A stretch of DNA of 64,000 nt from Ottowia testudinis (GCF_017498525.1 NZ_CP071796.1:2356001-2420000), one strand, 5' to 3'. Numbered from the stretch's first letter, positions 1 to 9,325 are shown. Translations and numbers: made by a program. The notes: generated by a model not told the origin, from the sequence alone.

Positions 1-155
1 AGTCTCGTCCTCTTGTTGCAGCGATCGCCGAAGCTGGGTCAGCCCATGCGCCGCCAGTACCCGAAAGTTTAGGGTGCGCACCCTTGCCAAAGGCTGACCT
101 GCGTCGTGATTTGCTCACATCACGATCCGCACATCGGATCGAACAAAATACTACG

Positions 156-206
156 CTTTTTATAGCTGTTCGCGCTTTCCAATCAAGCGCTGGAGGCCTA
201 TTTGAT
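156..206 (+). repeat. Dispersed palindromic repeat, copy 1
   Basis: A stretch beginning TATAGCTG, with inverted arms CGCGCTT and AAGCGC followed by TGGAGGCC, lies between the window edge and the yejB stop. The same pattern recurs at more than a dozen other places in this window, in both orientations, between and inside genes. The rest of 1-231 shows no convincing gene. Confidence 0.75.
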
Positions 207-231
207 GGGCAAACACGCGCAGCGGACCAGC

Positions 232-1260
232 TCAGTCGAACTTCACCCGCGGATCGACCCACACGTAGGTCAAGTCGCTGATCAACTTGGTGACAAGCCC
301 GATCAGCGTGAACAGGTACAGCGTGCCCAGCACCACGGGATAGTCCCGCCGGATCACGCTTTCGTAACTCAGCAGCCCCAGCCCGTCGAGCGAGAACAGC
401 GTCTCGATCAGCAGCGCGCCGGTGAAAAACGCGCCGATGAAGGCGGCTGGAAAGCCGGTCACGATGGGAATCAGCGCGTTGCGGAACACGTGCTTCCACA
501 GCACCTGCCGCTCGGTCAGGCCCTTGGCGCGCGCCGTCAGCACGTATTGCTTGCGGATTTCCTCCAAGAACGCGTTCTTGGTCAGCATCGCTGTCACCGC
601 AAAGCTGCCCAGCACCATGGCTGTGACTGGCAGCGTGATGTGCCAGAGGTAATCGACGATGCGCGCCGGCCAGCTCAACTCGTGCCAATTGGCCGACGTC
701 AGCCCGCGCAGCGGAAACCACTGCAACTGCCCGCCAAAAATCACCAGCAGTGCCACGCCCAGCACAAAGCCCGGAATGGCGTAACCCACCAGCACCAGCA
801 GCGTCGTCACCAGGTCAAAGCGCGACCCCGCCCGCACCGCCTTGGCCACGCCCAGCGGCACGCTGACAAGATAGCTGATGAAAAACGTCCACAGCCCCAG
901 GCTGATCGACACCGGCAGTTTCTCTTTCACCAGCGTCCACACGTCCTTGTTCTGGAAAAAGCTGCGTCCCAGATCGAAGCGCGCAAAGCTTTTCAGCATG
1001 AGCCAAAAGCGCTCAGGCGCGGGCTTGTCGAAGCCGTAGAGCGCTTTGATCTGCTCCAGCTGGCGCGGATTCACCCCCTGATTGCCGCGATAGCTGAGTC
1101 CCCCCGACTCGATGCCGCCTCCAGCGGCGCTGCGCGCCTCCATCAAATACTGCTCCACCGGCCCGCCCGGCACGAACTGCAGCACCACGAAAGTCAGCAG
1201 CAACACCCCCAACAGGGTGGGGATCATCAACAGAAGACGCTTGAGGATGTAGGCGAACAT
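232..1260 (-). CDS. yejB: Microcin C/peptide ABC transporter permease YejB-like
   Basis: Inner-membrane permease of an oligopeptide-type ABC importer (YejABEF family, which imports peptides and, in E. coli, microcin C). The 342-residue protein opens with a hydrophobic helix (residues 7-28) after MFAYILKRLL. It has several further membrane segments and a cytoplasmic EAA-type loop near residue 250 (ARAKGLTERQVLWKHVFRNA) that docks the ATPase. The open frame extends further upstream, but the start at 1260 gives the usual YejB N-terminus and lies 13 bases after yejA. No yejE or yejF follows before the left edge, and the first 231 bases look non-coding, so the other subunits are either elsewhere or lost. 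Confidence 0.88.
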   Translation of the reverse strand: MFAYILKRLLLMIPTLLGVLLLTFVVLQFVPGGPVEQYLMEARSAAGGGIESGGLSYRGNQGVNPRQLEQIKALYGFDKPAPERFWLMLKSFARFDLGRSFFQNKDVWTLVKEKLPVSISLGLWTFFISYLVSVPLGVAKAVRAGSRFDLVTTLLVLVGYAIPGFVLGVALLVIFGGQLQWFPLRGLTSANWHELSWPARIVDYLWHITLPVTAMVLGSFAVTAMLTKNAFLEEIRKQYVLTARAKGLTERQVLWKHVFRNALIPIVTGFPAAFIGAFFTGALLIETLFSLDGLGLLSYESVIRRDYPVVLGTLYLFTLIGLVTKLISDLTYVWVDPRVKFD

Positions 1261-1273
1261 GGCTTGCCCCGGT

Positions 1274-3088
1274 TCAGCGCTGCCGCGGGCCACTTGCCGG
1301 CGACCGCGCCCACCACGTCGACATGACCCACTCCTCGGCTCGCGCGTAAGGTGGCATGGGCGGGTGATAGGCCAGCTTCTGGCTGTTGTAGACCACGCGG
1401 TGTGAAGACAGCGTCCACTGCGGAATGTGGTAGTGGCTGTGCATGATGACGCGATCCAGCGCACGGCAGGCCGGCAGCAGCTGCGGCAGGCTGCGCGCGC
1501 CCACGATGGCGTTTGCCAGGGCATCGACGGCCGGACTTTTCACGCCCGCGTAGCTGGCACTGCCTTCGACGTCGGCCTGCTTGCTGCCGAACAGCTCGGT
1601 CAGCTCCTGGCCGGGGTTGTGCGTTCCGGGAATGTTCAGGCTGATGATGTCGTAGTCGAACTTGTCCAGCCGCTGCTGGTAAAGCGCGAAGTCGGTGGAT
1701 GAAAACCGCAGCTTGATGCCCAGCTTCTCCAGATTCTGGATCCACGGCCCCACGGTGCGCACGCCGCCCTCACGGCTGTCCAGGTATTCGAGCACCATGG
1801 GCTGCCCCTTGGCGTCGCGCAGTGCGCCATCGCGGTAGGTCCAGCCAGCTTCGCGCAGCAACTGCTGGGCATGGCGCAGATTGGCGCGCAGCGACTGGCC
1901 TGGCCCCTCGGTGCGGGGCGGTTCGTACATGGGGCCAAAGACGGCGTCGGGAATCTTGCCGCGCCAGGGCGCAAGAAGGGCCAGCTCATCAGCGCCAGGC
2001 AGCCCGGTGGCTTCGCAGGCTGTGTTGCCAAACAGGTCCCTGACGCGCGGGTAGCCGCCATAGAACATCTGCCGGTTCATCCACTCGTAGTCGATGGCCA
2101 AGCCCAGCGCCTCGCGCACGCGCACATCCTGCAGCATCGGCCGGCGCGTGTTGAGCACATAGCTCTGAAAACCGGCCGGCAGCTTGTGCGCGAACTCCTT
2201 TTTCACCAGTTCGCCGGTGTCAAAGCGCCGCCCATTGATGCGGCGCGCCCAGTCGCCGGCCGAGTACACCGTCATCAGATCGAATTCCCCGGCCTTGAGC
2301 GCCTCCAGCTTCGCTGTGTTGTCCCGGTAGATCTTGACCGTGATGCGTTCGAAGTTGGAGGTGCCGCGCGCCACGTTCAGGTCGCGCGCCCAGTATTGCG
2401 GATCGCGCACGTAGGTGATGTCGCGGCCGAATTGCACCGGGCCGATCCGGTACGGGCCGCTGCCGATGGGCGTGTCCACCACCACCTGGTCGAACGGCTT
2501 GCCAGCGCCCCACTTGCGGCTAAACACCGGCAGACCGCCCACCGTGAGCGGCAGCTCCCGATTCGGCTGATGAAAGCGAAACCGCACCGTGCGTGCGTCG
2601 ATCACCTCCGCGCCCTGGACCTCGCGCAGCATGGTGCGGTAGGCGGGCGAGGCCTGTGGGCTGACCAGCGTGTCGTAGCTGTGCTTCACGTCCTCGGCGC
2701 GCACCGCGTCCCCATTGTGAAAACGCGCCTGCGGCCGCAGCCGGAACACCACCGAAAGGCGGTCGTCCGCCACCTGAACGTCCTCGGCCAACAGGCCATA
2801 GCCGGTGGCCGTTTCATCCATGGCACCGGTCAGCAGGGTGTCGAACAGCACGTTGCCCAGATACGCCGGCGGCGAGCCCTTCATGGTGAAGGGGTTGTAT
2901 TTGTCGAACGTGGAATAGCGCAGGTTGCTGACCATGATCAACTCGCCCCCCTTGGGCGCACCGGGGTTGACATAGTCAAAGTGACTAAATCCGGGCGGGT
3001 ACTTCATATCGCCCCAAAGGGCGTAGCCGTGGGCAGCCCAGGCGGTGGACGCGGCGGACGCGAGCAGGAATCCAAGCAAAACACGCAT
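1274..3088 (-). CDS. yejA: Extracellular peptide-binding protein YejA-like
   Basis: Periplasmic solute-binding protein (SBP_bac_5 family) that delivers peptides to YejB. It has 604 residues, the length I remember for E. coli YejA. A Sec signal peptide (MRVLLGFLLASAASTAWA) is followed by mature AHGYALWGDMKYPPGF, typical of YejA. The open frame runs about 135 codons further upstream without family character, so the start is placed at 3088, where the signal peptide begins. The gene is transcribed leftwards into yejB and is divergent from fabI, whose start is only 42 bases away; both promoters must lie in that short interval or overlap the coding ends. Confidence 0.9.
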   Translation of the reverse strand: MRVLLGFLLASAASTAWAAHGYALWGDMKYPPGFSHFDYVNPGAPKGGELIMVSNLRYSTFDKYNPFTMKGSPPAYLGNVLFDTLLTGAMDETATGYGLLAEDVQVADDRLSVVFRLRPQARFHNGDAVRAEDVKHSYDTLVSPQASPAYRTMLREVQGAEVIDARTVRFRFHQPNRELPLTVGGLPVFSRKWGAGKPFDQVVVDTPIGSGPYRIGPVQFGRDITYVRDPQYWARDLNVARGTSNFERITVKIYRDNTAKLEALKAGEFDLMTVYSAGDWARRINGRRFDTGELVKKEFAHKLPAGFQSYVLNTRRPMLQDVRVREALGLAIDYEWMNRQMFYGGYPRVRDLFGNTACEATGLPGADELALLAPWRGKIPDAVFGPMYEPPRTEGPGQSLRANLRHAQQLLREAGWTYRDGALRDAKGQPMVLEYLDSREGGVRTVGPWIQNLEKLGIKLRFSSTDFALYQQRLDKFDYDIISLNIPGTHNPGQELTELFGSKQADVEGSASYAGVKSPAVDALANAIVGARSLPQLLPACRALDRVIMHSHYHIPQWTLSSHRVVYNSQKLAYHPPMPPYARAEEWVMSTWWARSPASGPRQR

Positions 3089-3130
3089 GCGACAATTCTG
3101 ACGGTAATTCTCAAGAAGGAGCTTTAACCC

Positions 3131-3934
3131 ATGAGCGAACGCACCGGCTTTCTGGCGGGCAAGAAACTGTTGATCACCGGCGTGTTGTCGAACCGCTCCA
3201 TCGCCTACGGCATTGCCCGCGCCTGCCGCAATCAGGGTGCGGAGTTGGCCTTCAGCTACGTGGGCGATCGCTTCAAGGATCGCATCACCGAGTTTGCAGC
3301 CGAGTTCGACTCCAGGCTGATCTTCGACTGTGACGTTGGCAGCGACGAGCAGATCGAGCGCATGTTTGCCGATTTGTCGCAGACTTGGCCCAAGATCGAC
3401 GGCTTCGTACACGCCATCGGCTTTGCGCCGCGCGAGGCCATCGCGGGCAACTTCTTCGACGGCCTGTCGCGCGAAAACTACCGCATCGCGCACGACATCA
3501 GCGCCTACAGCTTTCCCGGCATGGCCAAGGCCGCCCTGCCCTATCTGAACGACAAGGCCGCGCTGCTGACACTGAGCTACCTGGGCGCGCTGCGCAGCAT
3601 CCCCAACTACAACACCATGGGCCTGGCCAAGGCCAGCCTGGAAGCTTCCGTGCGTTACATGGCCGAGGCGCTGGGCGGCAAGGGCATCCGCGTCAACGGC
3701 ATCAGCGCCGGGCCGATCAAGACGCTGGCGGCCAGCGGCATCAAGGATTTCGGCAAGCTGCTGGGCTACGTGGCCAGCGCCGCGCCGCTGCGGCGCAACG
3801 TGACCATCGACGACGTGGGCAACGTCGCGGCCTTTTTATTGAGCGATCTGGCAGGGGGCGTGACGGCCGAGATCACCTACGTCGATGGCGGCTTCAGCCA
3901 GACGGCGGGCTTGAGCGCGGACATGGTGGGCTGA
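3131..3934 (+). CDS. fabI: Enoyl-[acyl-carrier-protein] reductase (NADH)
   Basis: Catalyses the last, NADH-dependent reduction of each fatty-acid elongation cycle. The 267-residue protein has the FabI-type nucleotide-binding start [13 protein letters not shown] (residues 17-29). The active-site pair is Tyr160 and Lys167 in [13 protein letters not shown], the second conserved tyrosine is Tyr150 in LSYLGA, and Gly97 sits in HAIGFAP, the triclosan-contact position. All key residues are present. An AAGGAG ribosome-binding site lies about 8 bases before the ATG. Confidence 0.96.
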   Translation: MSERTGFLAGKKLLITGVLSNRSIAYGIARACRNQGAELAFSYVGDRFKDRITEFAAEFDSRLIFDCDVGSDEQIERMFADLSQTWPKIDGFVHAIGFAPREAIAGNFFDGLSRENYRIAHDISAYSFPGMAKAALPYLNDKAALLTLSYLGALRSIPNYNTMGLAKASLEASVRYMAEALGGKGIRVNGISAGPIKTLAASGIKDFGKLLGYVASAAPLRRNVTIDDVGNVAAFLLSDLAGGVTAEITYVDGGFSQTAGLSADMVG

Positions 3935-3965
3935 TCGCCATCCCAGTGACCGCATCTAACCAAAA

Positions 3966-4016
3966 ACAGCCTCCAGCGCTTGCTCAGAAAGCGCGAACAG
4001 CTCTTTTATTGATAGC
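3966..4016 (-). repeat. Dispersed palindromic repeat, copy 2
   Basis: Same family as the repeat at 156, here reversed: CTCCAGCGCTTG, a short loop, then AGCGCGAACAGCT and TTGATAGC. Its last base directly abuts the ATG of the next gene, leaving no room for a separate ribosome-binding site. Confidence 0.75.
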
Positions 4017-4874
4017 ATGAAGCGCCGCCATCTGTTGCTTGCGCCGCTGCTGATCTGGGCGCAGCGCGCGATGGCCCAGGCGCCCGCGCTGCTGCTGGCC
4101 GGCCGCTACCGTCCGGGCATCGACCTGCGCGACTGGTGGGTGAGCGAGAAATACGACGGCGTGCGCGGCCACTGGGACGGGCGGCAGCTGCGCACCCGTG
4201 GCGGCGAGCCGATCAGCGCCCCGGCGTGGTTCACCGCCGGCTGGCCCGCGACGCCGCTCGATGGCGAGCTGTGGGCGGGGCGCAGCCGGTTCGAGCAGGT
4301 GCAATCCACCGTCGCGCGGCAGCAACCGGACGATGCAGCGTGGCACGGGCTGCGGTACATGGTGTTCGATCTGCCGGCGCATCCGGGCACCTTCACCGAG
4401 CGCCTGGCGGCGTTGAATGGCACCGTGTCGACCATCGACAAATCGTGGGTGCAGGCCGTGCCCCAGCGCAAGGTGGCCAGCGACGCCGAGCTGCAGGTGC
4501 TGCTGCGCGAGATCGTGCGCGGTGGCGGCGAAGGGCTGATGCTGCACCGCGGCGCCTCGCTGTACCGTGCCGGCCGCGGTGATGATTTGCTCAAGCTCAA
4601 AACGCACGACGATGCCGAAGCCCGTGTCGTTGCCCACCTGCCCGGCAAAGGCAAACACGCGGGACGCCTGGGTGCGCTGATGATCGAGACACCCGATGGG
4701 AAGCGCTTCGCGCTCGGCACCGGCTTTACCGATGCGCAGCGCGCCGACCCGCCGCCTGTGGGCAGCTGGGTCACCTACCGGTTTCGCGGCGTACATGAAA
4801 GCAGCGGCCTGCCGCGTTTTGCGAGCTTCGTGCGTGTGCGCGCGGATGAAGCGCGCTTTCGCGCCGCGCGTTGA
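4017..4874 (+). CDS. Periplasmic ATP-dependent DNA ligase, Lig E type
   Basis: A minimal ATP-dependent DNA ligase (nucleotidyltransferase plus OB fold, no extra domains) that seals nicks in double-stranded DNA. Its 285 residues begin with a signal peptide (MKRRHLLLAPLLIWAQRAMAQA), which marks the Lig E class thought to act outside the cytoplasm, perhaps during DNA uptake. Ligase motifs are visible: motif I SEKYDG with the adenylated Lys45, motif III DGELW (Glu84), motif IV EGLMLH and motif V LLKLK, followed by an OB-fold region ending in TYRFRGVHESSGLPRFASF. The start codon touches a dispersed repeat and has no recognisable Shine-Dalgarno sequence. Confidence 0.88.
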   Translation: MKRRHLLLAPLLIWAQRAMAQAPALLLAGRYRPGIDLRDWWVSEKYDGVRGHWDGRQLRTRGGEPISAPAWFTAGWPATPLDGELWAGRSRFEQVQSTVARQQPDDAAWHGLRYMVFDLPAHPGTFTERLAALNGTVSTIDKSWVQAVPQRKVASDAELQVLLREIVRGGGEGLMLHRGASLYRAGRGDDLLKLKTHDDAEARVVAHLPGKGKHAGRLGALMIETPDGKRFALGTGFTDAQRADPPPVGSWVTYRFRGVHESSGLPRFASFVRVRADEARFRAAR

Positions 4875-4890
4875 AACATTGCGATTACTT

Positions 4891-4937
4891 TACTATTGAT
4901 AGCTGCTAGCGCTTGACAGTCGGGCGATAGCGGCCTG
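4891..4937 (+). repeat. Dispersed palindromic repeat, copy 3
   Basis: TTGATAGCTGCTAGCGCTTGACAG and a degenerate right arm lie just after the ligase stop codon. Same family as the copy upstream of that gene, so the ligase is flanked by two copies in opposite orientation. Confidence 0.7.
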
Positions 4938-4943
4938 ATGAGC

Positions 4944-4973
4944 ACAAAAAAACCCGCCTCGCGGCGGGTTTCA
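4944..4973 (-). terminator. Rho-independent terminator of the DUF465 gene
   Basis: Perfect stem AACCCGCC-tcgc-GGCGGGTT with a run of A on its left side. Read on the minus strand this is a GC-rich hairpin followed by T7, 25 bases after the stop of the gene at 4999-5232. It may also stop transcription arriving from the ligase gene. Confidence 0.85.
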
Positions 4974-4998
4974 TCGCATGGCTCGGCGAGCCACCGGC

Positions 4999-5232
4999 TT
5001 ATTTGCCCGTGGCATCTGCTTCCTGGCGCAGGATGGTGTACAGCTCATCCTTGATGTGCAGCTTTTCTTTCTTCAGCGTCTCGATCTCCAGGTGCGTGCC
5101 GCCGGCGTCGTGGCCTTCGAGGGCCTTGATTTGGTGATCGAGGTCGTTGTGCTTTTCGAACAAGCTCAGAAAACGGGCATTGGTGCCCTCGCCCTTCAGG
5201 CGGGTGATGAGGTCGCGGTATTCAGGAAACAT
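4999..5232 (-). CDS. YdcH-like DUF465 family small protein
   Basis: A 77-residue, highly charged, mostly helical protein. It contains the DUF465 pattern: FPEYRDLITRLK at the N-terminus, then FxxLFEKHNDLDHQIKALE and a final LKKEKLHIKDELYTIL helix. The molecular function of the family is not established. It precedes a strong terminator and lies 42 bases downstream of the decarboxylase gene, so it may be co-transcribed with it. GAAAGGAG lies just upstream of its ATG. Confidence 0.85.
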   Translation of the reverse strand: MFPEYRDLITRLKGEGTNARFLSLFEKHNDLDHQIKALEGHDAGGTHLEIETLKKEKLHIKDELYTILRQEADATGK

Positions 5233-5274
5233 CGTTTCTCCTTTCGATGCGGAAATGATAGCCCACGGGCCGGG

Positions 5275-7629
5275 TCAAAAATTGCTGGTGTACGGGGAAT
5301 CGGTCGCGGTTTGAATCATGTCGTCGATGTCGGTCACCGGGCTGATCTGCTGGGGCGTGGCAATTTCGGCCACGCAATCGGCGTAGTAGCGGATGTGGCC
5401 CTTGTCGTCCTCGACCTCCACCAGACCGTGGATGTCGGTCTCGAAACCGGGGCATTCCAGCGCGAACTCGCGCGCGAACTTCAGGTAATCGACGATCTTT
5501 TTGTTGAACACCTCGCCCGGGATCAGCAGCGGAATGCCCGGCGGGTACGGCGTGACCAGGCCCACAGTGATGCGCCCTTCCAGGTGGTCGATCTCCACCC
5601 GCTCGACCTGCCGGCGCGCGATGCAAGCGTAGGCGTCGGCGGGGTTCATGGCGGGCGTCAGCTCGCTCAAATACATGTCGGTGGTCAGGCGCGCGATGTC
5701 GTACTTGGCGTACATCTCGTGCACGTGCTGGCACAGATCGCGCAGGCCCATGCGCTCATACTGGCGGTGTTCGCGGCAGAACTCCGGCATGATGCGCCAC
5801 ATGGGTTGGTTGCGGTCGTAGTCGTCCTTGAACTGCTGCAACGCCGTCAACAGCGTGTTCCAGCGCCCCTTGGTGATGCCGATGGTGAACATGATGAAGA
5901 AGCTGTAGAGACCCGTCTTCTCCACCACGACGCCATGCTCGGCCAGGAACTTGGTGACGATGCTGGCCGGAATGCCGGTCTTGTCGAACTTGCCGTCCAA
6001 ATTGAGGCCGGGCGTGACGATGGTGGCCTTGATCGGGTCCAGCATGTTGAAGCCCGGCGCCAGCGTGCCGAAGCCGTGCCAGCTTTTCTGGGCATGGCCG
6101 TTCTTGATGACCCAGTCGTCCGCGCGGCCGATGCCTTCGCCCGCGATCTTGTCGGGCCCCCAGACCTTGAACCACCAATCCTGTTCGCCAAACTCTTCCT
6201 CGACCTTGCGCATGGCGCGGCGGAAATCCATGGCTTCGGAAATGCTCTCTTCGACCATGGCCGTGCCGCCGGGCGGCTCCATCATCGCGGCGGCCACGTC
6301 GCAGCTGGCGATGATGCTGTACTGCGGGCTGGTCGAGGTGTGCATCAGGTACGCCTCGTTGAACAGATAGCGGTCGAGCTTGACGTTCTGCGAATCCTGC
6401 ACCAGCACATGGCTGGCCTGGCTGATGCCAGCCAGCAGCTTGTGGATCGACTGCGTCGAATACACCACCGAATTCTTCGGCCGTGGGCGCTTTTTGCCCA
6501 TGGCGTGATAAGTGCCGTAAAACGGGTGGAAGGCGGCGTGCGGCAGCCAGGCTTCATCGAAATGCAGGTTGTCGACGTAGCCGTCGAGCATGGTCTTGAT
6601 GCCCTCGGTGTCGTACAGCACGCCGTCGTAGGTCGATTGCGTCAGCGTCAGGATGCGCGGCTTGACCTTGCTGGCGTCGACGTGCTGCAGCAGCGGGTTG
6701 GCGCGGATCTTGGCCTGAATGGCCTCCGGCTCGAACTCGGATTTGGGAATCGGCCCGATGATGCCGAAGTGGTTGCGCGTCGGCTTCAAAAAGACGGGGA
6801 TCGCCCCGGTCATGATGATGGCATGCAGGTTGCTCTTGTGGCAGTTGCGATCGACCACCACCACATCGCCCGGCGCCACGGTGTGGTGCCACACCATCTT
6901 GTTGCTGGTCGACGTGCCGTTGGTGACAAAGAAGCAGTGGTCGGCATTGAAGATGCGCGCCGCGTTGCGCTCCGATTCGCCGATGGCGCCGTTGTGGTCG
7001 AGCAGCTGGCCCAGCTCTTCCACCGCGTTGCACACGTCGGCGCGCAGCATGTTCTCGCCGTAGAACTGGTGGTACATCTGGCCGATGGGGCTTTTCAAAA
7101 ACGCCACGCCACCCGAATGACCGGGGCAATGCCATGAGAACGAGCCGTCCTCGGCGTAGTCGAGCAACGCCTTGAAGAACGGCGGCTGAATGCCCTCCAG
7201 GTAGCTCTTGGCCTCGCGGATGATGTGCTTGGCCACGAACTCGGGCGTGTCCTCGAACATGTGGATGAAGCCGTGCAGCTCGCGCAGCACGTCGTTGGGC
7301 AGGTGCTGGCTGGTCTTGGTTTCACCGTGCAGGTAGATCGGCACGTCTTCGTTCTTGCGGCGCACTTCCTGGATGAAGTTGCGCAGATTCAACACCGCGG
7401 GGTCGGTGTCGGGGCCGCCCGAGAATTCTTCATCGTCGATCGACAGAATGAACGCGCTGGCGCGGCTTTGCTGCTGCGCGAACTGGCTCAGGTCGCCGTA
7501 GCTGGTGGCGCCCACCACCTCGAAGCCCTCGGCCTCGATGGCGGCGGCCAGCGCGCGGATGCCGAAGCCCGAGGTGTTCTCGGCGCGGTAGTCTTCGTCG
7601 ATGATGACAATGGGAAAACGGAATTTCAT
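5275..7629 (-). CDS. PLP-dependent arginine/lysine/ornithine decarboxylase
   Basis: A 784-residue fold-III-like (Orn/Lys/Arg class I) decarboxylase. It has an N-terminal receiver-like wing domain (residues 1-130, opening KFRFPIVIIDEDYRAEN), a large PLP-binding domain, and a C-terminal domain containing PYPPGIPLLIPGE. The Schiff-base lysine is Lys397 in STQSIHKLLAG. HCPGHSGG and FVTNGTSTSNK, which contact substrate and cofactor, are also present. Such enzymes make agmatine, cadaverine or putrescine and consume protons during acid stress. Length and overall layout resemble biodegradative arginine decarboxylase (AdiA), but sequence alone does not fix the substrate. No adjacent antiporter gene is present. 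Confidence 0.9.
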   Translation of the reverse strand: MKFRFPIVIIDEDYRAENTSGFGIRALAAAIEAEGFEVVGATSYGDLSQFAQQQSRASAFILSIDDEEFSGGPDTDPAVLNLRNFIQEVRRKNEDVPIYLHGETKTSQHLPNDVLRELHGFIHMFEDTPEFVAKHIIREAKSYLEGIQPPFFKALLDYAEDGSFSWHCPGHSGGVAFLKSPIGQMYHQFYGENMLRADVCNAVEELGQLLDHNGAIGESERNAARIFNADHCFFVTNGTSTSNKMVWHHTVAPGDVVVVDRNCHKSNLHAIIMTGAIPVFLKPTRNHFGIIGPIPKSEFEPEAIQAKIRANPLLQHVDASKVKPRILTLTQSTYDGVLYDTEGIKTMLDGYVDNLHFDEAWLPHAAFHPFYGTYHAMGKKRPRPKNSVVYSTQSIHKLLAGISQASHVLVQDSQNVKLDRYLFNEAYLMHTSTSPQYSIIASCDVAAAMMEPPGGTAMVEESISEAMDFRRAMRKVEEEFGEQDWWFKVWGPDKIAGEGIGRADDWVIKNGHAQKSWHGFGTLAPGFNMLDPIKATIVTPGLNLDGKFDKTGIPASIVTKFLAEHGVVVEKTGLYSFFIMFTIGITKGRWNTLLTALQQFKDDYDRNQPMWRIMPEFCREHRQYERMGLRDLCQHVHEMYAKYDIARLTTDMYLSELTPAMNPADAYACIARRQVERVEIDHLEGRITVGLVTPYPPGIPLLIPGEVFNKKIVDYLKFAREFALECPGFETDIHGLVEVEDDKGHIRYYADCVAEIATPQQISPVTDIDDMIQTATDSPYTSNF

Positions 7630-7765
7630 GCAGGGTCACTCCAGCCGCCGGACGGCAACGCAGCGGGCAAGTGTACGGAATTGGGGCAACATTACCGTGT
7701 CAACCCGTCAGGCTGAACCAAAATGCTGACATTCCGTCATACGTGGACACAATACTGGAGGTGAC

Positions 7766-8203
7766 ATGGCCTATTCGACCTGGTGGTGGATCGCCACCGG
7801 CGTGCTGGTGGCACTGGAGCTGACCACCGGCACCTTCTATCTGCTCATGCTGGCCATCGGCGGTGCGGCGGGGGCATTGGCCGCGCACCTGGGCCTGGGC
7901 CTGGCCGCGCAGGTGACGATGGCGATCGCCGTGGGCACGGGCTTGGTGCTGGCGGGCTACGTCATTCGCCGCCGCCGGCCCGGCGACCTGTCGCCACGCG
8001 CCGACCGCAGCGTCAACCTGGACGTGGGGGCGACGGTGCAGATCGATGGCTGGCACGCCGATGGCACGGCCGACGTGCAATACCGCGGCGCGCGCTGGAC
8101 GGCCATTCACACCCCGGGCACGGCGCCACGGCCGGGGCCGCACCGCGTGATCGAATTGGTGGGCAGCCAGCTGCTGGTCGAGCCCATCGCGGCCACGCTT
8201 TGA
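7766..8203 (+). CDS. NfeD family membrane protein
   Basis: A 145-residue short-type NfeD protein. Two to three membrane segments (residues 5-72) are followed by a C-terminal OB-fold NfeD domain (about residues 80-143, NLDVGATVQIDGWHADGTADVQYRG). Short NfeD proteins are typically encoded next to a stomatin-type SPFH protein and form a complex with it; here that partner starts 27 bases downstream. A GGAGGT sequence precedes the ATG. Confidence 0.9.
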   Translation: MAYSTWWWIATGVLVALELTTGTFYLLMLAIGGAAGALAAHLGLGLAAQVTMAIAVGTGLVLAGYVIRRRRPGDLSPRADRSVNLDVGATVQIDGWHADGTADVQYRGARWTAIHTPGTAPRPGPHRVIELVGSQLLVEPIAATL

Positions 8204-8230
8204 TCGCTCTTTTCAACAAAGGAATCCATT

Positions 8231-9148
8231 TTGGAAATTCTCATCATTGCGGCCATCGTCGCCGCCATCTTCATCAAGCTGTCGGTCAAGGTGGTGCCAC
8301 AGCAAAACGCTTGGGTGGTCGAACGGCTGGGCAAATACAGCCGTACCCTCGCGCCTGGGCTCAGCTTTCTGATCCCGTTCATCGAACGGGTGGCCTACAA
8401 ACACAGCCTGAAGGAAATCCCGCTCGACGTGCCCAGCCAGGTTTGCATCACGCGCGACAACACGCAGTTGCAAGTGGATGGCATCCTGTACTTTCAGGTC
8501 ACCGACCCGATGCGCGCCAGCTACGGCTCCTCCAACTACGTGATGGCCATCACGCAACTGGCGCAAACCTCGCTGCGCAGCGTGATCGGCAAGCTGGAGC
8601 TGGACAAGACCTTTGAAGAGCGCGACATGATCAACGCCCAGGTGGTGCAGGCCATTGACGAGGCGGCGCTGAACTGGGGTGTGAAGGTGCTGCGCTACGA
8701 GATCAAGGACCTGACGCCGCCGGCCGAGATCCTGCGCGCCATGCAGGCACAGATCACCGCCGAGCGCGAAAAGCGCGCCCTCATCGCCGCATCCGAAGGC
8801 CGCCGCCAGGAGCAAATCAACATCGCCACCGGCGAGCGCGAGGCGTACATCGCGCGCTCGGAGGGCGAGAAGCAGTCCATCATCAACAAGGCACAGGGCG
8901 AGGCCGGCTCCATCACCGCGGTGGCCATTGCCACGGCAGAAGCCATTGAGCGCGTGGCCGCCGCCATCCGCCAGCCGGGCGGCGAGCAGGCGGTGCAGCT
9001 GAAGGTGGCCGAAAAAGCCGTCGAGGCCTACAGCCAAGTCGCCGCCGACGCCCAGACCACGCTCATCGTGCCCAGCAACATGGCAGAAGTCTCGACGCTC
9101 ATCGGTTCGGCGATGAAGATGGTGCAGGCGTCGAAACCCAGCGCTTGA
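8231..9148 (+). CDS. SPFH/Band 7 (stomatin-like, QmcA type) protein
   Basis: A 305-residue membrane-anchored scaffold protein: one N-terminal helix (residues 2-18), then an SPFH domain (VVPQQNAWVVERLGKYSRTLAPGL), then a long charged coiled coil (residues 170-245, EREKRALIAASEGRRQEQINIA) that drives oligomerisation. These proteins form membrane microdomains and often stabilise proteases or partners such as NfeD. The start is TTG at 8231, supported by AAAGGA about 8 bases upstream and by the absence of a better in-frame ATG. It forms a two-gene operon with nfeD. Confidence 0.92.
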   Translation: MEILIIAAIVAAIFIKLSVKVVPQQNAWVVERLGKYSRTLAPGLSFLIPFIERVAYKHSLKEIPLDVPSQVCITRDNTQLQVDGILYFQVTDPMRASYGSSNYVMAITQLAQTSLRSVIGKLELDKTFEERDMINAQVVQAIDEAALNWGVKVLRYEIKDLTPPAEILRAMQAQITAEREKRALIAASEGRRQEQINIATGEREAYIARSEGEKQSIINKAQGEAGSITAVAIATAEAIERVAAAIRQPGGEQAVQLKVAEKAVEAYSQVAADAQTTLIVPSNMAEVSTLIGSAMKMVQASKPSA

Positions 9149-9195
9149 GGCGCGCCGCTTGTCGCCCCTTCTGCACGCTACAATGCACGGTTCGC

Positions 9196-9287
<92 letters not shown>

Positions 9288-9292
9288 AATAC

Positions 9293-9325
9293 AAGCCAAG
9301 TGATTGATTTCACTTGGCTTTTTTC
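9293..9325 (+). terminator. Rho-independent terminator after tRNA-Ser
   Basis: An 11-bp perfect stem AAGCCAAGTGA / TCACTTGGCTT with a TTGATT loop followed by a T-rich tail, 7 bases after the tRNA 3' end. Confidence 0.92.

Noticed and set aside
1-81. Open frame on the minus strand starting with GTG at 81 (RTLNFRVLAAHG...), running off the left edge
   Set aside because: Only 27 codons are visible, no spaced ribosome-binding site, no family recognised; could be a real gene start but cannot be supported.
202-1326. 374-codon plus-strand frame opposite yejB
   Set aside because: Antisense shadow of a clear permease gene; composition rich in His/Gln/Arg typical of reverse frames in high-GC DNA.
4978-7137. 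719-codon plus-strand frame opposite the decarboxylase
   Set aside because: Antisense of a well-supported PLP enzyme; no motif and typical shadow composition.
9293-9325. Possible att site or duplicated tRNA end after tRNA-Ser
   Set aside because: The repeat-like sequence is the arms of the tRNA terminator; no second copy of the tRNA 3' end was seen at the far side of the island.
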